NCBI RefSeq assembly: GCF_905147365.1
Contig: NC_056415.1
Location: forward strand, 10,372,001 to 10,436,000
DNA from: Aricia agestis
Lineage: Eukaryota > Arthropoda > Insecta > Lepidoptera > Lycaenidae
DNA: 64,000 nucleotides
Reading direction: 5' to 3'
A model generated the notes under the pieces. The model searched no databases. It saw nothing but the letters and a program-made list of their open reading frames with translations, and was not told where the DNA came from. The position numbers and the translations under genes were made by a program. Below are positions 24,240 to 36,400 of the stretch, piece by piece; position 1 is the first letter of the stretch; every line of letters begins with the position of its first letter.

Positions 24240-24575
24240 TATTTTTTTTTATGAAATAAGAGGGCAAACGAGCAAACGGGTCACCGGATGGAAAGCAACT
24301 TCCGTCGCCCATGGACACTCGCAGCATCAGAAGAGCTGCAGGTGCGTTGCCGGCCTTGTAAGAGGGAATAGGGTAATAGGGGAGGGTAAGGAAGGGATTA
24401 GGGTAGGGGATTGGACCTCCGGTAAACTCACTCACTCGGCGAAACACAGCGCAAGCGCTGTTTGACGCCGGTTTTCTGTGAGAACGTGGTATTTATCCGG
24501 TCGAGCCGGCCCATTCGTGCCTCATGCAAGCATAGCTCTCCCACGTACAAATTATAATTTATACGTGGGAGATTT
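24240..24575 (-). repeat. SINE-like repeat C, copy 3
   Basis: Reverse orientation, T-run first, then GGTCACCGGATGGAAAGCAA, GTCGCCCATGGACACTCGCA, TAGGG tract, GC hairpin and CCGGTCGAGCCGGCCC. A CTCCCACGTA/TACGTGGGAG hairpin follows at about 24538-24568. Confidence 0.65.
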
Positions 24576-24829
24576 GTAATTTAAATATTAACCACGTTTT
24601 ATCGTATGGATTTTAAGGTCAACTACCTACAAATTGCGTATATTTCTAATTTAGTCCCAACTTTAACACTAGTTGTTAAAAATTAAACGGCAAGTTAAAC
24701 ACGCTTTGATGTGGGCAGCGGGCGACCCGCGGGACGCGACAGGCGACAACTCATTACACCCAAACCCGGTGTCAACCATAGACTTAATATATACTGTCGT
24801 AAGGTTTATGGTGTCAACACTGACCCTAA

Positions 24830-25032
24830 GGGCCCTTCCACACGCCGTTTTTTGTTTTTATCGATACAAACGCCAGTTCAACGCTCAGCAAACGCAAGGA
24901 AGCTGACACGTTTTAAACTTTTTATCTGCCAAAACGCTATGAAAACGCGCAGTAGACGAGCGGATGAGAAACGCGCGTCGTCTGCGCAAAAAAAAATGCG
25001 TCGTCGTGAATGCGCGTCGTGTGAAAAGGCCG
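24830..25032. mobile_element. MITE related to the 19329-19890 element
   Basis: GGGCCCTTCCACACGCCGTT faces CGTCGTGTGAAAAGGCCGC. TAA precedes the left end; the right flank is degraded. Confidence 0.55.
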
Positions 25033-25832
25033 CATTATTTCATACTGGCGCAGTGTAAACGCAACGTAGCTAAATTCTGAATATAGAAACGACCATTATG
25101 ACCACTCCCTAAGGTAAATAATTGGATGTGGCCTTGGTTGTAAGTACTTATTATTATTACGGTACTATACTATGTGTTTTTGTCGCAATATTTTAAAGCA
25201 CTTGACGTCACAGTGCCAAAAAACAAAAAAAACACATGAAAAGGATTTTCTTATAAGTATGAGAAAAACGTGGTTTTTGCATAAAGTTTATTATACCTAC
25301 ACCTAGCCTAGGTAGGTATATAAAGGGTTTTCGTATTGAAGTCCACTTTCAATATTTAGTTTAAGTATTTGGTTTTATTATTTGTTGTTATAGCGGTAAA
25401 AGAAATATTTCACCGCCATAACATCAAAATATATTATTGATTATCGAGTCTTGACTCTTGAGATACCTACATAATTATATCGTCGTGATGACGGATGGAC
25501 GGATGGACAGACAGTATAGTCATCGCCAATAGTTTCCCGTTCCCCGTTTTTACTCTTTGAGGACATAAGTAATTTACTGTCAAGCTTTACTAAAGTTGTA
25601 ATAAACCGATATGTCGCTCAACAATATTGTTTCTTACCTCAGCCCCAAAAATCTATTTTTCATTTTGTATAAAGACAAAAGGTTTCCCATGATAATAAAG
25701 GGGGAAAAATTAATACCCCGCTATTGAGACTTCGCTGTGTAGGACACACGTATCCGGTATCGTCTATCTGTAAGTAGCTGTCACTACTCTTTATCTCATA
25801 AACAATGATAGAGCGGAATCGAACTTTCTTAC
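25033..25832. other. intergenic, nothing firm
   Basis: The (GGAC/GACA) tract near 25493-25515 and CCCCGTTTTTACTCTTTG suggest an eroded repeat E copy. Confidence 0.3.
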
Positions 25833-25835
25833 TAA

Positions 25836-26171
25836 GGGTAAATTTATATTAGCGCAGAGTCGAAGCGCATCGAAGCTAATTATTAAAACTGAACATAACA
25901 AATTCAACCTTAACTCCAAAGCGTTAACGCACATATCACTTACGCACGCACACAAGCGAAGCGCTTGGATGCGCGAGAATGCGCGCGCATCAAAAAGCGG
26001 TGGTCAAGCGAATTCGCGAAAGTGCGATCCGCGCCGCGGATGCATGCGCCTTTTTAAATTCTCAGAAGTAATATGTGCGTTAACGCTTTGGAGTTGAGGT
26101 TGAATTTGTTATGTTCAGCATTAATAATTCGCTTCGATGCGCTTCGACTCTGCGCTAGTATAAATTTACCC
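25836..26171. mobile_element. 336-bp Harbinger-type MITE with TAA duplication
   Basis: GGGTAAATTTATATTAGCGC faces GCGCTAGTATAAATTTACCC; TAA at 25833-25835 and 26172-26174. Arms extend over 100 bp (AGTCGAAGCGCATCGAAGC, CTCCAAAGCGTTAACGCAC). A half copy sits at 51828-51975. Confidence 0.7.
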
Positions 26172-26297
26172 TAAACGCTACTTCTAGCTTCTCGGACAAG
26201 CCATAAATTGGCAGGCCTTTCTTCCTTCATTAACATAACACAAATATTATAATTTACTTAAATTTGCCAATAAAACCACAATGTGTTGTATAATATA

Positions 26298-26303
26298 TTT
26301 ATT
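26298..26303 (-). terminator. candidate OGDH polyadenylation signal
   Basis: TTTATT on the plus strand is AATAAA on the gene strand, about 1.05 kb after the stop codon. The interval 26280-27356 is free of recognised repeats, as expected for a 3' UTR. Other AT-rich signals could be used instead. Confidence 0.4.
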
Positions 26304-27356
26304 GTAAAGAAACGACTAAAGTACAGATAGTAATAAGTCGCTCAGGCGCTTAACAAACTTTCATACGATCCTTTCTTGAGTCCCTTTCACGCTCTTCTTC
26401 AACACCTGAGCCGAAAATACGTGTTCGAAATATCAACAAGAAACTGTGCATATCATACAAGCAGTGTTACAAGCGTTAGGTGAACGACGTGAAGTTGGTA
26501 CACTTGTCGCGATAACCTGGCCGAAGTTAGCTGCGGTACGTATTTAAAAAAATGTCAATGTCAAAAATGGACTGATCCATGTATCAAGAGGTTATCTTTT
26601 TCACATAGAGCTTTAATCTAGGTAAATTAAATAGGTGGCTAACTTCAGGCCGCTGCGACATAAGTACGTATAAACGTCGTCGGTACACAATATGTCCTAC
26701 ATTAACACAGAGAAGATACAAGGTTTGGTGTTGATCCTTACATGTTGCCGTGACGGCGGTAACTACGAAACTAAACTATACAAGAGGGAGTCGCCAACTA
26801 AACCGCTACAAATTTAGCTCACTACGTAGATTTGTTTACTAATTACATGTATAATCTAGTAATATCTAATCATAATATCGTCAAAACATATAAGCCAATG
26901 GCGAAGCGAACGGTTAGGGTAAATTCACAGCTCGACGTATGTTACTGACTAGCTAGGATGCGAACCCGTCAGTTGTGTACTTGTGTACTCTCGATCAACA
27001 ATTATTATAGATTCTTTTTACAACAGTCAGATGCTCAAACTACTGAACGCGTCAGGTTTTCTTCGGAAAACCTGTCAGTAGCCCATCCGACGACCGTAAT
27101 CGCGACCCGGGGCGATCGAAATCGATATTTACAACACATCAATAGGCAAACGAGACAACAACGAGAATTATATCGATACTACGGCTACGTAATAAATAAA
27201 TAATTTATCTAAATAAAATTACTAATTAATAAAGAGAAGATATTAAATACTGAGAGTAATTAAATTCTGAAGTGGATTTCGTTAGCTACTTTTCGATTTA
27301 GAATTAGCGTGGTCTACGTTAATGTAATTAAATAGATGTTAATATTCGAAGGTCGT
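26304..27356 (-). other. presumed OGDH 3' untranslated region
   Basis: Directly follows the OGDH stop codon and has no repeat landmark. The length depends on which polyadenylation signal is used. Confidence 0.4.
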
Positions 27357-27456
27357 TTATAAGACGCAGAACTCGTCCAAGAGGTTCTTCAGCTCCTTGG
27401 TGTGAGCGGCCTTCGAGCCGGTGGCGGGGGAGGCCGCGGTCGCGCGCCCGTTGTAG
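27357..27456 (-). CDS. OGDH: OGDH exon 21 and stop
   Basis: Residues 990-1022: YNGRATAASPATGSKAAHTK ... LLDEFCVL, stop TAA at 27357-27359. The junction codon with exon 20 reads TGC (Cys) where human has Trp (VWYAGR). Confidence 0.9.
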
Positions 27457-30400
27457 CTGAAAACGACACATACATAAGTGAAGAACATGTAACTTGTACT
27501 TACAATGAAAGTGACGCGTAAAGTAAAAGCAGAGTAAAAAGAACTGAAGAGTAGGCCGATTCCGAAGAGATCTCGAAATTTATACGTTTGACATACTAGT
27601 ATGTCATATCGGCCGACGCGCGCCATACCATACAAACTACCTATTTTTAACAAACATATCGATAGTACAAAATTTGCAATATTTGTTTTCTATTTTGTAA
27701 CTTTGTAGCTAGTATTGTCTTCTTGCAAGTACCTAATTGTTATTTTTGTTTTGTTTATATCAAAGACTCTGCTACGTTATTTACAGAGCATAACTTCTTT
27801 GCTATGTCACGTTTATTTGGCGGGAAGCCAAAGCCTACAATAACATTATGCCAAATTATATGAAACTATGAGGACATAATATTATATTTTAAAACGGCTA
27901 CTATACGAAACATGTAAAAATATTGCAACCACGACACGTCAAAAGAAGTTTAGTTTTATTTTATATTGATTCAAAAAGAGGGGAAGAAAGATTTTAAAAA
28001 TTCAATCTAATGACAACGATGTGACTGACAAGACAATGATAATCCAACCATAATATTATTGCAATGTATAATACACATAACAGAACAGACTGAAGTAATA
28101 GTTTGTGTACCAAGTATTACCAGTGACCATATTCAATAATAAATTAAAGTTAATAATTAAAAGTTAATAAAAACAATTACATATTTAGCTCTTAAATAGT
28201 GCAAAATACTAGCGAACAAACAGACAGAAGCGGACATAAAATTAATGTGCTTTTTAAAAAATGTGCTGTGAGCATTAGGGAACCGGCGACTTAGGGATAT
28301 AAAAATAATAAAATATTTAAATAACATAGCCATTGAATTGCCTTTACCAACACCAAATATTAAAGATAAACGAAATAAACTTGAAATATTAACCCTCTAG
28401 AGATAACAAAATGTAATATATATACATAGATATTGTATTAGAAACTGAAGCTATTTTCGCGCATTCTCACCTAATAGTGCGCGGCGTTTCTGTCTGTTTG
28501 TCGGCACTGTCAGTTTGTGCGGCGTTGGAGCTGCCGAATAGCTGACTAAACCAACCCCCCTTTTCGGACTTAGGCCTGCAACCAATGGCCGATGTTATGT
28601 TATATGTATGTGGAACGTTAGTCACGAAGGAAGGGATAACATACATATGAAAATTTTGAAAGAGTGACTGTACCGATTTGGCTAGTTTTAGCCTTCAAGT
28701 TATTAGTTTACGAAAGTTTGAACAGTAAAAAAATATTGCAGGGATAATATTACCACCTCATTACCACTATTATTTTATATCCTAAGATCCGACCGTAAAA
28801 TCCTGCATGAATTGTTTTTTTCGATCAAATATATTTTAAAATAATCTTTAGAACGTATAGAATGGATTAATGTTGGGTTGCCTTGTTAAAAGTAGCCGCA
28901 AGTACTTCTAATTGAGTAAAATGAAAGCCCGTAATCAATGAGTTTCTAAAATACTAGAGTAGCAATGTCTTACAAAATATTCTCAGAAATGCGTAACCAC
29001 TTTTTTGTTCAAAAGACAATGTCAAGTCATATATTCGTTATGTCATTATGTATGTGAGATATGCCTGCAGGCATCTTCGAAGTGGCTACGCGTTGCTACC
29101 GTAAACTTCCAATCTAGTTACGTTAGTAACATAGAATATCATTGCCCGTAATACAAACTTGCGTGTATTCAATGGAAAAATAAGAACCAAGAAGGAATGA
29201 CATTGAGGAATGACAGGACACTACGCATAAAAATAAAAACGCCTGTTAAATAAAAATTGCAATCTTGCGGGTTCTCGACGTCCTCAAATTCTCCCAGGCA
29301 TAGTAATTGTAGGCCTGAACATTTGTCTTAAACAAAAGTGATGGCAACCCCAGTTTGCGGCTATCGTGCAACTGGCAACCATGGATATTCATGCACAAAA
29401 TGCATAAAACTATAATTTTGCATCAAAATTATTTAAAAAATCGATGCTTCAATTTTGATGATGAACTATGTCTGTTTACGGGCTGGCAACCCTAGGTTGC
29501 GGCCGACTTAGAGCTGGCAACCATTTATACCTTATTTTGTCTCGTCATTTTCTTTCAAATGATGTAAAATTTACTGAAAAAAATATTCAGACAAATTACG
29601 CATTTATCTCATGAACATTAAACTTAATTAGAGGTACTTGCGGCTACTTTTGGCAAGGCAACCCAACATAAATCCATTCTATACGTTCTAAAGATTATCT
29701 TAAAATAAATTTGATCGAAAAAAACGATTCCTGCAGGATTTTACGGTCGGATCCAATACTATTAGGTGTGATAGAACATGACTGCATGGAAACAGATTGT
29801 TGAAGATAAAATATAAAACTGGAGTTATGCTGAATAATAATCGTGTAGCAAGATAAATGAGCCTAATAGATCATGCCTAAAGCGTGGATTTTGTCATTCT
29901 TCTTGTCAGTCACTAGTAAAATATTACACTGTAATGTTTCAATGTATTGACACTGTAATTGGGAATAGATTCCGTCGTAAGCGTTACATACGGTTCTATA
30001 ATATTATTTGTAGGTCGTATGTTACTAAATCATTTTTTTAGATTAATAAAGGTTGGGAGCCTCATTACAGTTTAGTTTACTTCATTTCGTGATTTTAGAA
30101 TTTAGGGTATATATTATAGTCACGTCGATAAGTTCACGCATCGGATTTAATATAGGCTGGAATGCCCGTTAAACTGGCATACCACAAACCTCCAGTGTGA
30201 AATCCTCTAACACTTAGTAGTAGTATTATCAGAGAAGTTGATTCCTAGGCGGATGAAGGGCCTAAATAATTTGGTCGCGTAACGTTAAACCCATCCGACC
30301 GATCACAGCTAACATTGATTTGACATAAGTCGACCAAATAACGTAGGTCCGTCATCTGCCTAGGAATCAACTTCTCTGTTAGTATATTCAGGTAGTACTC

Positions 30401-33400
30401 ACCAGATGGCCTTCTGTCCCTGCAGCAGGGTGCGGAATCGCGGCTCGACGTAGCTCCAGGCGCCCATGTTCTTGTGCTCCTCCTGCGACCACACGAGCTG
30501 CGCGTTCGGGTACTTGGCGATCTCCGCCTTCAGTAGATCGTACGGGAACGGCGACATCTGCTCCACTCTGGAACCGGCATTATATAAATTAGGTAAGTTC
30601 CATTATAATACAAATAATAAACATGTTGTTACAATAGATTATCTGACTTACATCTAATGTATTTCAGAGAATCTATGATGATGATGGTACAGTAGTTTAT
30701 CTTCGATATAATCTCTATCCTACCACTTTCTTGCTGCTTTCGGCGTAAAGTAAAAGGAAAGAGTTAGCACTAAGGATGCAAAAATTTGACACGCTTTGCT
30801 TCTTTAAAATTTTCCTAACTCGTCGTGGAGAAAAAAAAAATTACTTATTTAAAGTAGTACGAAAGTAATGAATCCATTTAAATGTGCTTTAGGCTTTATA
30901 GCGCTATGCCAACGTAAGTGTCAGTTGAAACATTTTAGGAATGACACGTTTATGATATCTCTTTCGCACTCTCTCACCTGACAATAGCGATGTCCTTCTC
31001 TAGCCCACGTTCGCGGCGCTCCTTGAGCAGGTCGTAGTACACGCGGCCGGAGCAGAACGCCAACTTGCGGACGTTCTGAGCGTTCTGAGCCGCGGGTCCG
31101 TTGTCGGGAATCACTCTAAGGAATAAATGACATAATATTTCAGTATGGTAAAAACCAACAGAATAATTAAAAGAAGAACATTGTAACAGTGCGTGAATAT
31201 GTGCTAACGACTTTGTTGGTTACTTACGCGTACATTGTAAACCTTAATAGTTTTATTAACTAACAAATGTGTTTTTCTTTACACTTTTTGTTTCCTTTCA
31301 TAACATTATAGATCTACAGATTCTGTATACAAATACAGAATCTGTAAAGCATCAAAATAATGCATAAAAATCGATAATTATAGCCAATCACAAGGTTTAA
31401 GGGCACACATAACTGCGAATTCGCATCGCATCGCAAATATCTACGACTAAACTCATATTAAAATTGAGATTACGATGCGATACGATGCGAATTCGCAGTT
31501 ATGTATGGGAACTCTAAATTCTCACCTCTTGAAAGTAGTGCCTTCACACATCTCGTCAAACGTGGACTTGCACTCGGGGTGGCGCAGCAACGACTTGGGC
31601 GTCATGAGGATGAGCGGCTTGCGGAACGGCAGCGCGATCTGACGCCGCAGGATGTGGAACAGGGACGCGGGAGTCGAGCAGTTCGCCACTATCCAGTTGC
31701 AGTCGTGGAGCTGACGAACTGGAAAACCAATGAGTTTCTAAAATACTAGAGTAGCAATGTCTTACAAAAGATTCTCAGAAATGCGTAACCACTTTTTTGT
31801 TCAAAAGACAATGTCAAGTCATATATTCGTTATGTCATTATGTATGTGAGATATGCCTGCAGGCATCTTCGAAGTGGCAACGCGTTGCTACCGTAAACTT
31901 CCAATCTAGTTACGTTAGTAACATAGAATATCATTGTGGAAAACGATATTTTCTTTTTGAATAGCACGTCTGAGTTATAATTTTTATTGGAAGTTTACTT
32001 TCGTAGCAATTTTATACTGCGTCCATAGACTTATTTCACATTTTATGTAGCCTATTCAAATATTACGTAACGCATTTTTGCGTCGAATAGGAAAGAATTG
32101 TTTGATAAAGTTACGGTTTTGTAGAGCATCATCAGCCTTTTCAACGTGTGCACATGCACATAGAATAGAATATACTTTATTGCGTTCAACATATTATTGT
32201 ACAGACATCATTGAAAAGTACATTCAGCAAAGATACATGAACACGAAGGCGGCTTTATTGCTATTGAACACATACTTGAATGCTTCTATATATTTGCCTA
32301 ACCCATGCGTTAGGCATAGAACATGTTAGAGACCAATAAATATGACAGAGAAACATAATATCAGTTAAGATAACATACCTTCATAGTCGGGGCTCTCAGG
32401 GGGCATGTAGTCGGGATCGTCAGAGCTCATCTGCAGGAATCGCTCCAGGCGAGCAGACGAGTGTTCAGGTCCCTAAAATTATAGTAAAGTAAAACACCCA
32501 ATCATTATTAGCTACAGAATGTCCTTGTATTATCAATCATAGTTGTAATGATATGATAGCATAAATCTTTTTAAGGTTAAAGATTTTTAAACCATATATT
32601 ATTTTATAATGAAAACTTTTTTTATCAACAATATTGTTTAAAGTCATGTTATTTATAGAACACGCATATCAAAGCGCACGGAGTGCGCGGCCAAGTTCCA
32701 GCAGGCCGCGCGCATGCCGTGCACTATTTACACGAACTGTTTCGACGCACTTTTGACCCCCCTGTAGCTCAGTGCCTACTGCGAGTGCAAAGATAAAATT
32801 ATACCTACGTAATTATGTGCTAGTACTTAAGCAGTATACAAATTTAATAGATATAGCTTCGGTAGATCCTGAAATATCTCCCTATGAAAATAGCTAATTT
32901 TGGCACTCACTCACTGACCGGTAATCAAAACCTCTAGGGCATGTTATGAAATTTGGCACACAGGTCGTATGTTATGTGTAGATTATCAAAAAAATTGAGA
33001 AATCAGTCAAGCGTGAGTCGGTTCATCTACGAACTTTAGATACCACTTCAAATTTTCCTAACGTGATGAAATTTGACACTCAGGTCGTGTGTTGTATGTT
33101 GTATTCATCATAGCTGGGCACCGTTAATCAAATAGTTAACTTCGTTCATCGTTAATCCGTTAAAAAAAATGTTAGCTTCGTTAAATGTTATAGCGTTACA
33201 TTTCTGACGAATTAACGCAAGTTAACGTTAATCGTTAATCCGTTAATATGTAATATGGCCTTGTGGTAACTTATATCATTGCGTTAGTGTACGTACAAAA
33301 CCTGTTGGTTTAAGGTTTTGGAAGTTAAAATGTTAGGGACAAAACATATACTTCTATAATTATTGTATTCTACCTAACTAAATTATACTGCATTCTTCTT

Positions 33401-36400
33401 TATCAACATGCAAATGATATGCAACAATAAACAAATCACTCTCTATAAGCACCGGCGCTGAGTAATGAAATGATATAACGAAACAAATCTCTTCTCACTC
33501 GCATGCGCCTGAAAATGTATCTAGAATTGTTTTTGTTTCACTCGCTGCTTGCAGCGGCGCCGCGCTGCTCGCCCGCCCGACACTTGTCGTTTCATACTTA
33601 CTGTCTGAACCTGTTTTCGCGCCGCGTCGCGGTGCCGTGCGGTAAATAGTAGGCATTGGATTAACGATTAACGGACTTCTGCATATTAACGGAAGTCAAC
33701 GAGTCCGTTAATATTTTTAAAAGTTAACTTAAAAGTTAATCCGTTAATCAAAATGTTAACTTCGTTAATTAACGATTAACGGATTAACGAGTTCATGCCC
33801 AGCTATGGTATTAATGTAGATTGTAGATTAATAAAAAAATTAAGAAGAAATCGGTCAAGCGCGAGTCGGCTCCTCTACGAACTATAGGTAAAAATTCTTA
33901 TACGCCAGTGATTTCGACTGCTTGGGAATTGATATATAATACTTCTAAATTTGAACTTGGCAGGTTTTCGTGCTATACGTAACTCTTGATTAATTCATAA
34001 TTGTATAATTAGAAATAATAATGTAATTAAATTAACCTGCCACGTTCAAATTAGAAGTATTATGGATCAGGCTGTTGATGAAAATGATAACGATCGATGA
34101 AGTGCATCTAAACTTGGCATTTAATTGGATTTCAACTCTTTTTTTAGACCAAAAATTTGCCGGTTTGAACTTGGCCACATTTTAACAGGTATGTTTTTAG
34201 TGGGATATCTTATAACAGTATTTTCAAGTAAAAATATATCAAATCAAATGTCTTTATTGCCAGAATGTTGTACATATACATGTTTTATATAATAACTACT
34301 CATAGTTCTAACATTCTGCCATAACAATATAAGATGCCAATAATAGGATGTTTGCCAAAGATGGGTTTAATTTGCCTTACTTAACACTACTTCAACTAAA
34401 ACATACTATTAACTGGTACTCACCATACCCTCCATACCGTGCGGCTGGAGGAGCACGATGCCGGACTGGCGCACCCACTTGGCCTGCCCGCTCGATATGA
34501 ACTGGTCGATGATGCACTGCGCCACGTTGTTGAAGTCACCGAACTGCGCCTCCCAGAGCACCAGCGCGTTGGGGTTGGTGACCGAGTAACCGACCTCGAA
34601 GCCGAGCACACCTGGAAATAAATACGTGTGGCACTCGGGGACTGCCGCGGTATGGCTATTGCATAGCATTTTTTAGCAACTTATGCAATTAACGCATACG
34701 TCTAGTCGCAAGCACTCAAACACCGTGCCGAAGTCTAGTTTTATTTGTTGTTAGGTTTATTTTCGTTACGGAATTTCTTAATTCGGTCGCCGCGCTAAAA
34801 TGCTGTACAATAGCTTAATTCCATTTTATGTAGGACTTGAAAGTTTACATTTTACGCTAAGAGGCCTGCAAATTAGCAACAGTGCCGACCAGCGGGGCTA
34901 AAATGGTCACATTTAGCAATACCTCTCAATTCAGCAAATGAATTGTCAAAACTGTCAAACTGACAAATGTCAAATCAGTACAAAAATACAGAAATGAATT
35001 GCAAGCAGAGTTGCATTTTGCGATTTTAGAAAAATGAATCATATTATGATTCATATCATGATTCTTCAAAGCGACCATTTTAGCCCCGCTGTTTACTATT
35101 TACGGACTCTAAAGTATCTACTCGATCTAAATCACTTCAGCGTATTGTGACGCTCTCGTAAAGAGTAAACGGACAGACTAACAGATACACTTTCGACAGC
35201 AACATGGATAAGCGTGAGCGTGGTGTAACTATTTTATTAATATGTAAAATAAAATATAAAGGTCAATATTATAATTAATTTTCGCATCTCATAAAATATT
35301 CTACTCCAGTGTTTGAAGCTTACCATATTCAGACAGTGAGCTGTTGCAGACGGTGTAGGGCGCTTGGTCGGGGTAGAGGTGGGCCAGCGGGCAGTATGTC
35401 GCCTTGTCCACCTTCTGGTGATGTAGCACGTGATGTCTGGAATACGATGTGAGACACTGTATTTGGCAGTATTTTTTTTTCAGTTTTGACAGTGAAATCA
35501 GATACAAAAATTGTATGGGATTTGACATAAGCCATCACTCAAGCCCCCCTCAAAATGCTATTTTGAGCATTTTGATCATTTTTAACGCTAAGCGAAACGC
35601 GGAGGCCGTGTCATTTGCGTTATGTCAATTCCAATGCATTTTAGATGGTTACTTTGCTGTCGAAAATATTCAATGCCCAATCCCCTACCCTAATCCATCC
35701 CCTACCCTCCCCTATTCCCTTCCCTTCCCTACCCTCCCCTATTAGCCTGTTCCCTCTTAAAAGGCCGGCAACGCACCTGCAGCTCTTCTGATGCTGCGAG
35801 TGTCCATGGGCGACGGAAGTTGCTTTCCATCAGGTGACCCGTTTGCTCGTTTATTTCATTAAAAAAATGCAATTTGAAAAACCCTCAATAATTTTTTTAT
35901 GTATTGTCGCTATTAACTTTATGATGAGCGACAGAGACAAAGAAACCATCTGACTCCTATCAGTACTATCGAGGAAATTGATTCCTAGACAGACCAACGT
36001 CATTTGGACTGAATATGTCAATTTATCTCTGTCGGCTGGGTTTGACGTAAACGACCACATTACCTAGGAATCAACTTCTCTAGACAGTGTGATATAGTAA
36101 TTCGAGAACAAAGCCATAATATATACAAACCTGTGCGAGAATGTGCCTCTCTCCACGTCTTCGCCGGACAGTCGCACGTGGATGCCCTCCTTCAGCAGGG
36201 AGCCGAAAGCCATGGCCTCAGCCAGGGCCCAGTCCACGGTCCTGTTCTCTACCATCTCCATACGGGACTTGAGAATACGCAGCAGACCCTTGTGGATCTC
36301 GAATTCAGCGGCGTTGGGCGGCGGGGATGAGAAACGCTTGCCGATGTGCACAAGTGTCTCTTCTACGACTCCGGTCGGGGCCATCTGAGTAAAAAGTTGG

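Noticed and set aside
36333..36384. Alternative OGDH start at the Met of exon 14
   Set aside because: It is internal to the conserved protein, preceded by a proper splice acceptor, and in phase with exon 13.
34439..36388. Plus-strand ORFs across OGDH exons 14 and 16
   Set aside because: Shadows in GC-rich exon sequence; the minus strand carries clear OGDH protein.
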